From assembly GCA_016869535.1 (NCBI GenBank), contig VGDX01000009.1:1-64000 (forward strand): 64,000 nucleotides of DNA, read 5' to 3'. Of the stretch, positions 63,249-64,000 are shown one piece after another. The number at the start of each line of letters is the position of its first letter. The stretch's first letter is position 1. The notes beneath the pieces are model-generated. The model was not told the origin of the DNA, made no database searches, and saw only the letters and a list, made by a program, of their open reading frames with translations. Origin of the DNA: Alphaproteobacteria bacterium (GTDB lineage Bacteria; Pseudomonadota; Alphaproteobacteria; Rhizobiales; Methyloligellaceae). The translations under genes and the position numbers were made by a program.

Positions 63249-64000
63249 ATGGCTAGCTTTACGATCGTTACTGCATCCACCGTCGCTCAAATCCTGAACG
63301 ATGGCGAGGCTGGCGTCATCGCCCATACTGGGTCGCTTTCCACTCTTGGGAACTCGATCACGTCCACCGGGTCTGTTTCCATCTCGGTACTCGGCTCCCT
63401 CTTCGGCCAATCTTCTGCCATCGAGCATAATGGGGAGAACTTTACCCTCAATATCGGCCAAACCGCCAGTGTGGCCGGTGGTAGCAGCGACACCGTCGAT
63501 GTCGATTTCGTTGGCCTGGTCTTTATCTCCAACGACGGCAGTGTGCTCTCTGACTCGGACGCATTAGACATTCGCGGAACCGGGAGCATCGGGATTTTAA
63601 ACAACGGTTCGATCTCGGGAAGAAGCGACGGTATCGTCACCTCGGGCACCGGCGGCTTAACTCAGATCGTCAACCTGGGGACGATTTGGGGCAACGATGG
63701 TGGCATCGATCATCTCAGTGGTAATTCCCAACTCATCAACTATGGGACGATCTTCGGGAATTTCTACGGATTCGACGGGGCCAGCAATGTCGACCAAGTC
63801 AGCAATTACGGCCTCATCCATGGCGATGTAAATCTTGGCGCCGGCAACGATGTCTTCAAAGGACAAAACGGTACCGTGGTAGGCGTCGTTAACGGCGGGT
63901 CGGGTAACGATACGATCACCTGCGGCGCCGGGGACGATATTCTGGTCGGCGGAGCCGGCAGGGATATCCTGAGAGGTGGAGGGGGTAACGATTTCTTCGA
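63249..64000 (+). CDS. RTX-type calcium-binding repeat protein, 5' part (cut by window)
   Basis: At least 250 residues, open to the window edge. No signal peptide. The N-terminal half contains a beta-solenoid with a recurring N-x-G-x-I-x-G pattern (ILNNGSISGRSDGI, IVNLGTIWGNDGGI, LINYGTIFGNFYGF, VSNYGLIHGDV, every 21-25 residues), followed by RTX nonapeptides of the type GGxGxDxLx (GGSGNDTIT, GAGDDILV, GGAGRDILR, GGGGNDFF). Such proteins bind calcium and are secreted by type I systems through a C-terminal signal beyond the window. GGAGG is six bases before the ATG. Confidence 0.85.
   Translation, partial: MASFTIVTASTVAQILNDGEAGVIAHTGSLSTLGNSITSTGSVSISVLGSLFGQSSAIEHNGENFTLNIGQTASVAGGSSDTVDVDFVGLVFISNDGSVLSDSDALDIRGTGSIGILNNGSISGRSDGIVTSGTGGLTQIVNLGTIWGNDGGIDHLSGNSQLINYGTIFGNFYGFDGASNVDQVSNYGLIHGDVNLGAGNDVFKGQNGTVVGVVNGGSGNDTITCGAGDDILVGGAGRDILRGGGGNDFF

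Noticed and set aside
62940..63461. 173-aa minus-strand frame near the right edge
   Set aside because: It overlaps the start of the RTX gene in antisense, covers the rne terminator, and has no recognisable domain.

Overview
The window is a 64-kb chromosomal segment of a GC-rich alphaproteobacterium, most probably a methylotrophic member of the Hyphomicrobiales (Hyphomicrobium / Methyloligella / Methyloceanibacter-like). Three things point there: a complete PhyR-NepR-EcfG general stress response (GSR) locus, a long gene block for the tetrahydromethanopterin (H4MPT) and methanofuran-dependent C1 pathway (fae, mtdB, mch, fhcD, fhcC plus cofactor biosynthesis), and alphaproteobacterial housekeeping operons (suf, glnBA, rne, mrcA, parE).

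Layout. 1-3.4 kb: an orphan tRNA-Cys-like 3' half, a small membrane protein, tRNA-Asn, a methyltransferase in AT-rich surroundings, an O-methyltransferase and a Tat-exported MsrB. 3.4-8 kb: the GSR neighbourhood. It holds phyR divergent from nepR-ecfG, several small stress and membrane genes (CsbD, DUF1328, two DUF3309 copies, a 57-aa one-TM protein) and a putative GsrN-like small RNA. Five sites match the EcfG promoter pattern GGAAC-N16/17-CGTT exactly, and one more is near-consensus. 8-26.8 kb: the C1/H4MPT block. One side is minus strand (pcd; fhcD-fhcC followed by a pabB-pabC fusion). The middle is plus strand (beta-RFAP synthase, mtdB, ATP-grasp, mch, RimK-like ATP-grasp, CitG-like, fae). 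A second minus-strand operon carries MfnB, FolB-like, MfnE-like kinase, a dihydropteroate-synthase-like protein and DUF447, with a HisA-like gene and an MfnF-like gene nearby. A SieB-like membrane protein and a DUF6152/DUF6644 pair interrupt the block.

26.8-46.7 kb: TPR protein, NAD(P)HX repair enzyme, glnB-glnA with a sigma-54 type promoter, PhoX-like protein, parE, a DEAD-box helicase, and the operon cysteine desulfurase-sufB-C-D-S-T-A with an Irr-box-like palindrome upstream. 47-64 kb: tyrS, an AsmA-like giant protein, bactofilin, prfB with a programmed +1 frameshift, penicillin-binding protein 1A, a damaged-looking S1 protease, an AMIN-amidase, rne, and the start of an RTX-type protein cut by the window edge.

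How the genes fit together: PabBC supplies p-aminobenzoate. Beta-RFAP synthase, the DHPS-like protein, the FolB-like protein, PCD and the ATP-grasp/CitG-like proteins are expected to build H4MPT, while MfnB, MfnE and MfnF-like proteins act in methanofuran synthesis. Fae, MtdB, Mch and FhcD/C then oxidise formaldehyde to formate. fhcA and fhcB are not in the window. All assignments are from reading the sequence; no database search was run.
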